Assembly (NCBI RefSeq): GCF_003114855.1
Contig: NZ_BFBB01000005.1
Location: 62,001 to 126,000 of the forward strand
Origin: Leptospira ryugenii
GTDB lineage: Bacteria; Spirochaetota; Leptospiria; Leptospirales; Leptospiraceae
DNA length: 64,000 nucleotides
Direction: 5' to 3'
In this document: positions 1-8,002 of the stretch, in pieces
How positions within the stretch are numbered: position 1 is the first letter of the stretch
Layout of the letters: each line of letters opens with the position of its first letter
Program-made: the position numbers and the translations under genes
The notes under the pieces: generated by a model
Seen by the model: the letters and a program-made list of their open reading frames with translations, nothing else
The model's database searches: none
What the model was told of the DNA's origin: nothing

Positions 1-126
1 CTTACCCGATTTATCCGCATACGAAAAATCGCCTCCAATTGGCAATGGTGCCAAATTGATGTTAGGCTTGCAGGTAAAGAACAATAGAAAGAAGATTAAG
101 TTAATGTATTGTCGAAAAGATTTCAT
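1..126 (-). CDS. Lipoprotein, N-terminus only, possibly SCO1/SenC-like (partial)
   Basis: Only the first 42 codons lie in the window; the gene runs leftwards off the edge. The N-terminus has a basic start, a hydrophobic run and a lipobox-like FFTC with Cys19, so it should be a lipoprotein. After the Cys comes PLPIGGDFSYADKSGK, which resembles the start of SCO1/SenC domains (GG-x-F-x-L-x-D-x-x-G-K), but the metal-binding CxxxC lies outside the window, so this is inference. The ATG overlaps the stop of the upstream PCu(A)C-like gene as ATGA, implying translational coupling. SCO and PCu(A)C proteins are known to cooperate in loading copper into the CuA site of cytochrome oxidase, which supports the reading. 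Confidence 0.5.
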   Translation of the reverse strand, partial: MKSFRQYINLIFFLLFFTCKPNINLAPLPIGGDFSYADKSGK

Positions 127-548
127 TCAACGATCGCCTCATAGGATTCTGATTCACCCGTTTCAAAAACGAATGAGAGTGGGAGTCTATCTCCTTTCTG
201 TATGTTCCGCTTCCTACCCAAAAGCATCAAGTGGGTTCCGGAAGGTGAAAATGTGAACACACTGCCTGGTGGAATCGAGAGGGGAAGATTCACCTTTTTC
301 ATCCGCATCACCGCCCTCTCATCGATCTGACTCTCATGCCACTCTACCAATTGGAAATCCTGGATATGGATCCCAACCAATTTGGCTTCCGCTTTCACTT
401 TGGGTGCCCAAGTCCCATAGGCGACAGAGAGGGTCACACCCTCTGGGACAGACCGAACTTGGAATGCATTGGTCTGGTTTTCAGGGTTCAGCTGTATCTT
501 TGTGCAGGAAAAAGACAAAATGACTTGAAAAAGCAAAAAAATTGCCAT
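123..548 (-). CDS. PCu(A)C-type periplasmic copper chaperone, lipoprotein
   Basis: About 141 residues from the ATG at 548. That start is preferred because the protein then begins with a compact lipoprotein signal (MAIFLLFQVILSFSC, lipid Cys15); the open frame continues upstream but would bury the signal. The body fits the DUF461/PCu(A)C family: a WHES histidine, a Met-rich strand MRMKKV, an IPPG turn, and the signature GTHLMLLG, whose His and Met ligands bind Cu(I). Family members deliver copper to cytochrome c oxidase with SCO proteins, and a possible SCO-like lipoprotein follows with an ATGA overlap. It is divergent from the hydrolase gene at 586; the gap of about 37 bases must hold both start regions. 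Confidence 0.75.
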   Translation of the reverse strand: MAIFLLFQVILSFSCTKIQLNPENQTNAFQVRSVPEGVTLSVAYGTWAPKVKAEAKLVGIHIQDFQLVEWHESQIDERAVMRMKKVNLPLSIPPGSVFTFSPSGTHLMLLGRKRNIQKGDRLPLSFVFETGESESYEAIVE

Positions 549-585
549 TCTTTTAGAGATTAACGTTTTGAAACGAAGAGGATTC

Positions 586-1608
586 ATGAAACTATTGGGG
601 AAATGGCTAGCCGCCTTGCTCATCATCTTAACTTCCTTCCTACTTTCCACTTATGAATGGAGGATTCCAGAATACGTCTATGACCAATCTCAATCCTTCG
701 CCAATTTTGACGAGTATTACCAAAAAGAGTTAGAAATTAGTGCCAAGGAAGGGACGCGTAAAGACAACGAAGAACGCCTCATCCGTTACTCCCCAGAAAA
801 AACTCCCATAGCAATCCTTTACATCCATGGTTTTGGGGCAAGTCGCATGGAAGGCGAAGAGGTTATCAACCAAGTAGCGGAACGATTCCAAGCAAACCTA
901 TATTATGTGAGGCTTCCAGGCCATGGAACAAATGTAGAAGACCACAAAAACACGGAATTCACACGTTACCTTCAAGATGCCGAAACGGCACTTCTTCAGT
1001 CCTCAGAACTTGGAGAAAAACTAGTACTTGTGGGAACAAGTATGGGTGGACTCATTGCTACTTACCTGGCGGGCAAACACCCGGACAAAGTGGACGCACT
1101 TGTCCTTGCATCCCCTTTTTATGATTTTACAACTGCCGATTCAAATGTACTTCGTTTTTCTTGGGGGGTGCCTCTGATCCATACTTTGATGGGAGAGATC
1201 CGAAAGTCAGCAGAGCAGGATCCTAACAATGAGTCTTACCTCTACTGGTACAGAGACCAATACTATGCTTCCGTGAAACATTTGATGAACCTAAAACGAT
1301 TTGTAGAAAAGGAAGATTCACTCTCCAAAATCCAAGACCCCACTTTACTTTTTTATTTTTATGAAAATGAGGCAATCCAAGATAGATCTGCTTCTGTAAA
1401 AGCAATGTTAAGTGCTTTTGAAACGATCAAAAAAAATGAGAAAGCATCGGAAGTCAGCCATGCTTTTCAGGTGGTGAAAGGTGATCACATTCTTTTCTCT
1501 AAACATGTTAAAGTGGAACAGTCTGAAATTTTAAGTGAGCTAGTGAGTTTTATTTCAAAAGCAACGGGCGCAGAACCTGTAGATCTAAAGAAGGTCAAAA
1601 GAAAGTAA
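586..1608 (+). CDS. Alpha/beta-hydrolase, membrane-anchored or exported
   Basis: 340 residues from ATG 586, which has AAGAGGA just upstream; a TTG at 568 in the same frame lacks a good ribosome site. Residues 4-20 form a hydrophobic segment, so the enzyme is exported or tethered. The fold is shown by YIHGFGASRMEG (oxyanion region), the nucleophile elbow VGTSMGG with its Ser, and a late GDHILFSKH that supplies the catalytic His. Residues between the elbow and the His look like a lid. It resembles monoacylglycerol lipase/carboxylesterase-type hydrolases; the substrate cannot be told. The 3' end overlaps the convergent hybrid kinase gene by 24 bases. Confidence 0.75.
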   Translation: MKLLGKWLAALLIILTSFLLSTYEWRIPEYVYDQSQSFANFDEYYQKELEISAKEGTRKDNEERLIRYSPEKTPIAILYIHGFGASRMEGEEVINQVAERFQANLYYVRLPGHGTNVEDHKNTEFTRYLQDAETALLQSSELGEKLVLVGTSMGGLIATYLAGKHPDKVDALVLASPFYDFTTADSNVLRFSWGVPLIHTLMGEIRKSAEQDPNNESYLYWYRDQYYASVKHLMNLKRFVEKEDSLSKIQDPTLLFYFYENEAIQDRSASVKAMLSAFETIKKNEKASEVSHAFQVVKGDHILFSKHVKVEQSEILSELVSFISKATGAEPVDLKKVKRK

Positions 1609-3516
1609 GATCGATTCATAGAGTTCTTCAATGGATATTGGTTTTGTCCGCACCAATATCCTTTCCTCTTCTAAACTCTCATCTGCAAGACCCTCCGCAT
1701 TGCCAGTATACAATACGGCAACGAGATTGGGATTGATCTGCTTTAACTTACGCAATAGGACCAATCCGTTCATTTCCTTCATTCTGTAGTCAGAAAGTAC
1801 AAAATCAGGTAAACTTTCACGGCTTGCTTGCAAGGCAGCAAAGGCTGAAGTAAATAGTTTTGGTTTTATATTTTTTAACGAAAACACCATCGCCAGCGAA
1901 TCTAAAGAAGGTTCATCATCTTCAACAATCCAGAATTCTTTTTTGGATAAAAACTCCCAATTGTCCTCCGATTTTGAAATGTTTCCATTGGAAGTGCCTA
2001 GATGTTCGGGATGGATGGAAGCCACAAGAGGGAGAAGGATTTCAATTTCTAATTCCTCGTTACTCTTTTTCTTGAAGTGGAGTTCTCCAAACCAATTTCT
2101 CACATAACGATTGATCAATGATAGTCCTGACCATTGCGTTTCATCTTCTTCAAAAAATGATTTTGAAAAATCAATATCTGTTCCTATTGTATTTGCATCC
2201 ACTCCAAAAAGAGAGATTTGGATGAGGACAACATTTGGTTGCAACTCCTCCGCTTCTAAGCCGCGTAAGGAAGTTTTGATTTGTGCAACCCCTTCTCCAT
2301 CTTTTTTCCAAACACAGAGTGAGCCGGATACAATCTCTCCTAAAATCTTTGTAATCCGTACAGGATCCACTTTTACCCAGAGAACATTTTCTTCTGCCAG
2401 TTGGAATTGGAGGTCTACATTCTTGGGAGCATCAGCAACGAGGATAGGAATGCTTGACTGAATGATGGCGGAAAGATCAACAATGGTAATGACCTCAGAT
2501 TCATTGATCTTTGAAAAGCGAATGATTTTATGGATCATCGACCTTGCACTTGATGCAGCTAAATGGATTTTATTTAAGTAGGAAAGTAGTCTCGATTCTT
2601 CTTCTGCAATTTCTTCTTTGATGAGAAGTGTCTCTTTACCTAATTGTGAAAAAACATGGATTGGTTGTAGGTAGTTGTTTAAATCATGTGCTAAGTTTGC
2701 AGCTAAATTTCCAATGGTTTCCATTTTCTGTGAGTGCAATTGGTAGGATTCCATTTGTTTTTTTTCGGTGAGGTCATCCAAAATCACATAGTAAAAATCA
2801 GGTTTTCCTTGGACGTTTCGGAACGTATTAATCCTTCGATAGATGTTGATCTTTCTTCCATCTTTTCTTGTTAAGGTTGCTTCACCTATTTCTAACTCGT
2901 TCTGGTGAACATTAAAATATTCTAATTCTTCTTCTTTTAAAACTTCTCCTTTAACTCGTTTTAAATTCAATTCGGTTAAATCTAGTATGGAGTAGCCTGT
3001 AATCTCAGCGAACTTTTTGTTGATCCTAAAATACCCACCTTCCCAGTCTTGCAGTGCCATTCCAATTGAGGAATTTTCAAACAATCCCAAAAAGAGTCTC
3101 ATCTGCTCCTGGACGTTTTCCTCTGTCACTTTTTCGATGGTTGTTTCATGGACAAAGCCTATGATCAAAGGTCTTTCTGAAATCTGACTGAGACGCACAG
3201 GTTTAATGAGAAAATGAAACCATTGCAAATGGCTAGAGCTCGGAAATTCAAATCGAATCTGCACAGTCTTCGGTTCCATAAATCCGACTGGTAGTTGCAA
3301 AAGTTCGGTCTTCCAAAGATGGGCATCTTCAGGATGTACTACCCCGTTCAAGGAAGAGAGTGAAGATGGGGACTCTTTTTGCTTGGCCAGAAATGTCTTC
3401 TGGAAAGAGGGATTTGCATAGAGGATTCGTAAAGATTCGATCTCTGCTAAAAAAATGCCCCCGTCCCAAACTTCGGGTAAGAGAGTAAAGAAATCCATCA
3501 TTCCGCTTGCTTCCAT
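1585..3516 (-). CDS. PAS-PAS hybrid sensor histidine kinase with C-terminal receiver; ATPase degenerate
   Basis: 643 residues without membrane segments. Two PAS-like domains (about 16-125 and 140-253) lead to a HisKA-type helix with the phospho-acceptor His277 in AHDLNN. The ATPase region (about 350-500) is eroded: the N-box Asn is missing (KILGEIVSGSL), there is no DxGxG box (LFGVDAN instead), and only a remnant G2 box (SGLSL) remains. The receiver (about 527-643) is intact, with Asp533/Asp534, acceptor Asp576, Thr604 and Lys625. Probably it senses a cytoplasmic signal and passes or receives phosphate through the receiver rather than autophosphorylating; this is inference. Its start lies 36 bases from that of tatA, so the two promoters must overlap. 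Confidence 0.85.
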   Translation of the reverse strand: MEASGMMDFFTLLPEVWDGGIFLAEIESLRILYANPSFQKTFLAKQKESPSSLSSLNGVVHPEDAHLWKTELLQLPVGFMEPKTVQIRFEFPSSSHLQWFHFLIKPVRLSQISERPLIIGFVHETTIEKVTEENVQEQMRLFLGLFENSSIGMALQDWEGGYFRINKKFAEITGYSILDLTELNLKRVKGEVLKEEELEYFNVHQNELEIGEATLTRKDGRKINIYRRINTFRNVQGKPDFYYVILDDLTEKKQMESYQLHSQKMETIGNLAANLAHDLNNYLQPIHVFSQLGKETLLIKEEIAEEESRLLSYLNKIHLAASSARSMIHKIIRFSKINESEVITIVDLSAIIQSSIPILVADAPKNVDLQFQLAEENVLWVKVDPVRITKILGEIVSGSLCVWKKDGEGVAQIKTSLRGLEAEELQPNVVLIQISLFGVDANTIGTDIDFSKSFFEEDETQWSGLSLINRYVRNWFGELHFKKKSNEELEIEILLPLVASIHPEHLGTSNGNISKSEDNWEFLSKKEFWIVEDDEPSLDSLAMVFSLKNIKPKLFTSAFAALQASRESLPDFVLSDYRMKEMNGLVLLRKLKQINPNLVAVLYTGNAEGLADESLEEERILVRTKPISIEELYESILLSFDLL

Positions 3517-3552
3517 TGCCTTTTTCCGATTTTATGTATCTGAGAGGAAATT

Positions 3553-3813
3553 ATGATCCAGATTCCAATTTCATTCATTCCACCGCTTGCATTTTTCAAT
3601 TTGGGACCATGGGAAATTGCACTTATTGTTTTTTTGGCACTCCTTTTCTTTGGGGGCAAACGCCTACCTAGCTTAGCCAAAGACCTTGGCTCCGGCATCA
3701 AAGAGTTTCGAAAATCACTTATGGGAGAGCCTGAATCGGACAACCGTTCGCTCCCTCGAAATGAAGAAGTGACAGAAAAAGAAATCCCAAAAACAAAAAA
3801 GAAAAAAGCATAG
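3553..3813 (+). CDS. tatA: Sec-independent protein translocase subunit TatA
   Basis: 86 residues with the TatA/B layout: one N-terminal transmembrane helix (about 10-30, WEIALIVFLALLFFG), the FGGKRLP hinge, an amphipathic helix (LPSLAKDLGSGIKEFRKSL), then a charged, Lys-rich tail. TatA oligomers form the pore through which folded twin-arginine substrates cross the inner membrane. GAGAGGAAA precedes the ATG. tatC follows after 9 bases, so they form an operon; no separate TatB is seen, and this protein may do both jobs as in minimal Tat systems. Divergent from the hybrid kinase gene. Confidence 0.92.
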   Translation: MIQIPISFIPPLAFFNLGPWEIALIVFLALLFFGGKRLPSLAKDLGSGIKEFRKSLMGEPESDNRSLPRNEEVTEKEIPKTKKKKA

Positions 3814-3822
3814 GGATACGCT

Positions 3823-4605
3823 TTGGCTGCCAAAAAACAGAGCTTGCCTCCTCCCCAGTTACCTCCAGAGGAATCCGAGACTCGGGAAAAATTTATGACC
3901 CTTGGCGAGCATTTAGAAGAGCTCCGCCAAAGGTTGATCTATTCGATTCTCGTCATCTTCACCTTTATGGTGATCACCTTATACTTTGGAAGTGAAATCC
4001 ACAGCCTACTGATATCTCCCTACAAACATGTATTAGGTGAAGATGCTCAATTCTTTCAGATCCAATTGATGGCTCCTTTTGTGATCTATTTAAAGACCTC
4101 ATTTATGCTTTCTGTTCTAGTTTCTCTTCCTATCCTACTCTATATCCTTTGGGGCTTCATTGCACCAGCAGTGGATGTTAGGACAGAAAAGTGGGGAAAG
4201 TTTATCATTCTCTTTTCCACGGTTTTGTTTTGGGCGGGACTCGCTCTTTGTTGGTTTACCGTATTTGAAAATTTCTTACGTGTATTTTTGGTCGTATTGA
4301 GGCCTGAAGGTATTCAACCCTTTCTACCCATTGATGAATACTATGACATATTCTTTAATTTACATCTGGTATTTGGAGCTTCCTTTGAATTGCCGATAGT
4401 ATTGATCCTTCTTGGCCGACTTAGGATTCTCTCATCTAGTTTTTTGCTTAGACGCTGGCGAGAAAGTGTTCTGATTATTGCCCTTGTCTCTGCGGTGCTT
4501 TCACCAGGACCTGATGTTTTTTCGATGATGATGTTACTTCTACCTCTCACCTTTCTTTTTTTTCTTTCTGCATGTATCATGCTGGTAATGGAAAAAGCAG
4601 ATTAA
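3823..4605 (+). CDS. tatC: Sec-independent protein translocase subunit TatC
   Basis: 260 residues, about six transmembrane helices. The family signature near the N-terminus is clear (MTLGEHLEELRQRL), followed by membrane segments at about 38-60, 85-115, 125-155, 170-200, 212-228 and 232-255, and the conserved SPGPD motif. TatC is the receptor that binds twin-arginine signal peptides. The start is most likely the TTG at 3823: AGGGA lies six bases upstream, and the first in-frame ATG (codon 26) would cut into the N-terminal region. It follows tatA by 9 bases and is followed after 3 bases by the degenerate PP2C protein, so the three are probably one transcript. Confidence 0.93.
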   Translation: MAAKKQSLPPPQLPPEESETREKFMTLGEHLEELRQRLIYSILVIFTFMVITLYFGSEIHSLLISPYKHVLGEDAQFFQIQLMAPFVIYLKTSFMLSVLVSLPILLYILWGFIAPAVDVRTEKWGKFIILFSTVLFWAGLALCWFTVFENFLRVFLVVLRPEGIQPFLPIDEYYDIFFNLHLVFGASFELPIVLILLGRLRILSSSFLLRRWRESVLIIALVSAVLSPGPDVFSMMMLLLPLTFLFFLSACIMLVMEKAD

Positions 4606-4608
4606 GAT

Positions 4609-5709
4609 ATGTATTTAAACAAAATACATTTGCGAATTAAAATCCCTTTTGTTTTATTCATTTTTGCTTTTTTCCTATTCATCAGTCAATTCTTGATTGG
4701 AGAATTCATTCTTCGAAATTTCCAAAATCCCGCAGGTAAAGAACAACTCTCCGTACGATTATTAGGTGTTTATCTCTCCTTAGTCTACTCTGGAGTGATG
4801 GCAGGTCTTTTATATTTCCTACTTGGTTTTGTATACCGCAGTTTCAAAAAAGCCGCCGCTGAGATCCAAGAGACAGATCTTGACCATCTCCCAGAAGAAA
4901 ATACTGAAGAAGTGGAATTTTTGCGAACCTTGAAACGATCTCTCTTCCAAGCGCAAAGTACCGCTGAATTTCATGTTGAGTCGACCAAACAACAGTGGGA
5001 AGAGCAGAAATCTATGTTCATCCATCGCCTTTTACCTGATCGGAATTTGGAAAAAATTTCTGGTTGGGACATTTCTATATTCCCCAGTCTCATCCAGACG
5101 ATCCATAATGATTACATTCATATCATCAAAACTACCGATGGCTTTGTTGGAATACTCGCAGGTTTTGTTGAAACGACTATTCTAGAATCCTCTCAGAAAT
5201 TATTCATCCATGGACTTTTGAGTGCACACAATCATTCTCATTTATCAACGGTTAGTTTGCTTGAGAAACTAGAGGATAGTTTGCATCTACTAAGTTTGAA
5301 TCAATTAAAACTCAGCCTATTTGGCATGGGCGAGGAGAGGGACAAACTTCATTTTTATCATTTTATGGATATGCCGATTTTCCAATTTTCTAAACAAGGC
5401 ATCCAAGTCATAGAAGGTTCCGGAGATGATTCCTGGCATGCTCTGCACCCACACCATTTGTCCATTGCGGATGGCATAGAAATCGGAGACTACCTTGTTT
5501 GGGGAACAGATAGAGCCCTAAAAGAATTCTCCATGACTTCCTTTGAATTGATGGAAGAATTTGTAGACTACCTTTTAGATCTCCAACCTGAATCAAGCCG
5601 AAAAATGTTACTGGCGATCGCAAAAAAACTTTCCGAGCTTGGGAAACAAAAAAATTTAATACACCCTTTAGATAATTTAAGCATAATAGTAGTTAGGCGG
5701 ACACGGTAA
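4609..5709 (+). CDS. Membrane protein with degenerate SpoIIE/PP2C-like domain
   Basis: 366 residues: two transmembrane helices (about 12-36 and 52-78), a charged coiled-coil linker (80-140), then about 220 residues that follow the SpoIIE phosphatase plan but lack its metal ligands. HNDYIH (166-171) stands where GGDFYD is expected, GILAGFVET (181-189) where GDVSGHG is expected, whereas GDYLVWGTDRALKEF (293-307) and PLDNLSIIVV (353-362) still match the later GDR..YTDG..E and DDMT motifs. It is therefore probably a pseudophosphatase that binds a partner instead of removing phosphate. It lies 3 bases after tatC and its stop shares one base with the next ATG (TAATG), implying coupling to the beta-glucosidase gene. 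Confidence 0.6.
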   Translation: MYLNKIHLRIKIPFVLFIFAFFLFISQFLIGEFILRNFQNPAGKEQLSVRLLGVYLSLVYSGVMAGLLYFLLGFVYRSFKKAAAEIQETDLDHLPEENTEEVEFLRTLKRSLFQAQSTAEFHVESTKQQWEEQKSMFIHRLLPDRNLEKISGWDISIFPSLIQTIHNDYIHIIKTTDGFVGILAGFVETTILESSQKLFIHGLLSAHNHSHLSTVSLLEKLEDSLHLLSLNQLKLSLFGMGEERDKLHFYHFMDMPIFQFSKQGIQVIEGSGDDSWHALHPHHLSIADGIEIGDYLVWGTDRALKEFSMTSFELMEEFVDYLLDLQPESSRKMLLAIAKKLSELGKQKNLIHPLDNLSIIVVRRTR

Positions 5710-7058
5710 TGATTCAATTAACATTTCCCAAAGGTTTTGTTTGGGGTACTGCAACATCTTCCTACCAAATAGAAGGTGCCTTCAACGAAGACGGCAAAGG
5801 CCTTTCTAACTGGGATGTATTTACCAAAAAAAAAGGAAAAATCAAAAATGGAGAGCATGGCGATATCGCCTGCGATCACTATCATAAATACAAAGAAGAT
5901 ATAACCTTAATGAGGCGACTAAACATTGCTTCCTATCGTTTTTCCATTTCATGGCCACGGGTGATGCCTAGTGGAGTCGGTTATGTAAACGAAAAAGGTT
6001 TGGATTTCTACGAGAGACTTGTTGATGAACTTTTAAAACAAAACATACAGCCTTTTGTTACCCTTTACCACTGGGACCTACCTCAAAGCTTAGAAGAAAA
6101 GGGAGGTTGGTTAAACCGTGAGACGGCCTATCATTTTGCTGACTATACGGAAGTTATAGTGAAACGACTAGGAGATCGAGTCAAACATTGGATCACATTG
6201 AATGAGCCTTGGATAGTCATGTTTGCCGGTTATATCTACGGCGCACATGCACCTGGGAAACGAAAGCCATTTTCAGCATTTAAGGTAGCACACAATCTAC
6301 TCCTTGCCCATGGCCTTTCGCTTTCGCGAATTCGCAATCTATCACCAAAATCAAAAGTTGGGCTTACAAATGCTCTCTCACCTGTCTATAGTTATCGTTT
6401 GGACAAAGAGACAAAGGCAGTTAAACGAGCAAATGCTCTCATGAATCAGTTATGGTTGGATCCCATTTATAAGGGAGTATATCCGGAAATTCTACGTTCA
6501 GAAGTGGAGTCACATAACAAAGGTAATCTGAAAGATGGCGATATGGAACTTATATCAAAGCCAAGCGATTTTTTGGGCGTGAACCATTACTCGAGGATGA
6601 TAGTAAAACCATTCCCCATTCCACTATTCCGATTTTTACCTATTTTGCCTAAATCACCAAAAGCAGAATTTACGACCATGGGCTGGGAGATATACCCTGA
6701 AGGTTTTTATGATCTTTTGGCTTGGATTCAGAAAGAATACAAGAACCCCAATGTATACATCACTGAAAACGGAATCAGTTTAGACGACCAGTTGGCCAAT
6801 GGAAAGGTAATGGATCCGACTCGTATCCGTTATATGAAGGATTATCTTCTCTCGGTTCTAAGGGCCATAGAAGGTGGTGCCAATGTAAAAGGTTACTTTG
6901 TCTGGTCTTTTCTCGACAATTTTGAATGGCAAGAAGGCTACGCAAAAAAGTTTGGTATTGTGTATGTAGACCGAAAGGATCCAAATCTACAGCGCACACC
7001 CAAGGAAAGTGCCCGTTGGTATGCAAAAGTGTGCAAAGACAATGGTTTTCAATTTTGA
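5709..7058 (+). CDS. Glycoside hydrolase family 1 beta-glucosidase
   Basis: 449 residues, normal for GH1. N-terminal signature FPKGFVWGTATSSYQIEGA; acid/base Glu166 in TLNEPW; nucleophile Glu353 in YITENG; late FVWSFLDNFEW aglycone-site motif. No signal peptide, so it should hydrolyse beta-glucosides, or beta-linked disaccharides and their phosphates, in the cytoplasm. The sequence alone does not separate beta-glucosidase from 6-phospho-beta-glucosidase or related specificities. Its ATG overlaps the preceding stop by one base. Downstream, AAGC-ACTT-GCTT followed by a T run could be a small terminator, overlapping the -35 box of the next gene. Confidence 0.92.
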   Translation: MIQLTFPKGFVWGTATSSYQIEGAFNEDGKGLSNWDVFTKKKGKIKNGEHGDIACDHYHKYKEDITLMRRLNIASYRFSISWPRVMPSGVGYVNEKGLDFYERLVDELLKQNIQPFVTLYHWDLPQSLEEKGGWLNRETAYHFADYTEVIVKRLGDRVKHWITLNEPWIVMFAGYIYGAHAPGKRKPFSAFKVAHNLLLAHGLSLSRIRNLSPKSKVGLTNALSPVYSYRLDKETKAVKRANALMNQLWLDPIYKGVYPEILRSEVESHNKGNLKDGDMELISKPSDFLGVNHYSRMIVKPFPIPLFRFLPILPKSPKAEFTTMGWEIYPEGFYDLLAWIQKEYKNPNVYITENGISLDDQLANGKVMDPTRIRYMKDYLLSVLRAIEGGANVKGYFVWSFLDNFEWQEGYAKKFGIVYVDRKDPNLQRTPKESARWYAKVCKDNGFQF

Positions 7059-7063
7059 AGCAC

Positions 7064-7091
7064 TTGCTTTTTTTTGAAATCAGGCTATAGT
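7064..7091 (+). promoter_or_regulatory. Sigma-70-type promoter of the glycosyltransferase gene, leaderless arrangement
   Basis: TTGCTT (7064-7069) and TATAGT (7086-7091) with a 16-base spacer. Only 7 bases separate the -10 box from the ATG at 7099, so transcription should begin at or next to the start codon, and no Shine-Dalgarno sequence is present. Inferred from sequence only. Confidence 0.5.
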
Positions 7092-7098
7092 CTTTGCC

Positions 7099-8001
7099 AT
7101 GCCAGAAATCAGTGTTGTTATCCCATCTCTCAACGAAGAAGAATATTTACCCATCCTCCTAGAATCTCTAAAAAAACAAACCTTCCGCGACTTTGAGGTG
7201 ATTGTAGCGGATGCTGGCTCCAAGGACAAAACAGTCGACATAGCTAAAGAATACGGTGCCAAGGTAGTGGCAGGCGGGATGCCTGGGCCTGGACGCAATC
7301 GAGGGGCTGAAGTTGCTTCCGGTGATTTTTTATTTTTCTTTGATTCTGATGTTTACTTACCTCCTGACTTTCTAGAAAAGGCTTACCAAGAAATGCAAGA
7401 TCGTTTCCTGGACCTTGCTACATGTGAGTTCAAACCCCAATCCGACTTACAGTTGGATAAGGTAATGTTTAAACTCGCTAACCTAACGGTAAAGTTAAAC
7501 CAATCTTTCAATCCAAGAGCAGCAGGCTTTTGCATTTTTATCACAAGAAGATTGTTCCGCCGAGTCAAAGGATTTGATGAATCTGTTGTCATCGCCGAAG
7601 ACCACGACCTCGTAGACCGAGCCTCAAAGTTTAGACCTTTGCGTTTTTTAAACAATGTCCATTTAACGGTGAGTATACGAAGGTTGGAAAAAGAAGGTCG
7701 TTTTGCACTTTTAGAAAAATATTTTCATGTGGAAATGCATCTACTCACGAAAGGTTCTGTCAAGGAAGACATCATAGAGTATGAATTTGGTAATTTTGGA
7801 AAAGACGATAAAAAAGTTAGTAAGAAGATTTTGGACGATTTAGAAAAGAACATCATCCAATTGGAAGAGCGATACAACCAATTTTCAACGGGGATCAAAT
7901 CGGGCATTGGTGAAATCCAAGCGACACCTGAAAGTTGGAAACAAGCCCTCGATAGTGTCACCGATAGCTTTCGCAACCTGTTCAAAAAAGAGAAAAAATA
8001 G
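7099..8001 (+). CDS. Family 2 glycosyltransferase (GT-A fold)
   Basis: 300 residues. The GT2 core is plain: SVVIPSLNEEEYL at the N-terminus, an ADAGSKDKT loop, a G-P-G-R-N-R-G motif, and the DSD metal-binding motif in FFFDSDVYLP. The last 100 residues form a charged, helical tail instead of the membrane helices of processive synthases, so it is a soluble or peripheral enzyme that adds one sugar to a lipid-linked or protein acceptor; the substrate is unknown. The start is placed at the ATG 7 bases behind a good -10 box. The stop lies 1 base from the convergent clpX stop. Confidence 0.85.
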   Translation: MPEISVVIPSLNEEEYLPILLESLKKQTFRDFEVIVADAGSKDKTVDIAKEYGAKVVAGGMPGPGRNRGAEVASGDFLFFFDSDVYLPPDFLEKAYQEMQDRFLDLATCEFKPQSDLQLDKVMFKLANLTVKLNQSFNPRAAGFCIFITRRLFRRVKGFDESVVIAEDHDLVDRASKFRPLRFLNNVHLTVSIRRLEKEGRFALLEKYFHVEMHLLTKGSVKEDIIEYEFGNFGKDDKKVSKKILDDLEKNIIQLEERYNQFSTGIKSGIGEIQATPESWKQALDSVTDSFRNLFKKEKK

Positions 8002-8002
8002 A

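Noticed and set aside
7041..7076. Possible terminator after the GH1 gene (AAGC-ACTT-GCTT plus T run)
   Set aside because: Only a four-pair stem, and the sequence serves better as the -35 box of the next promoter; not listed as a terminator.
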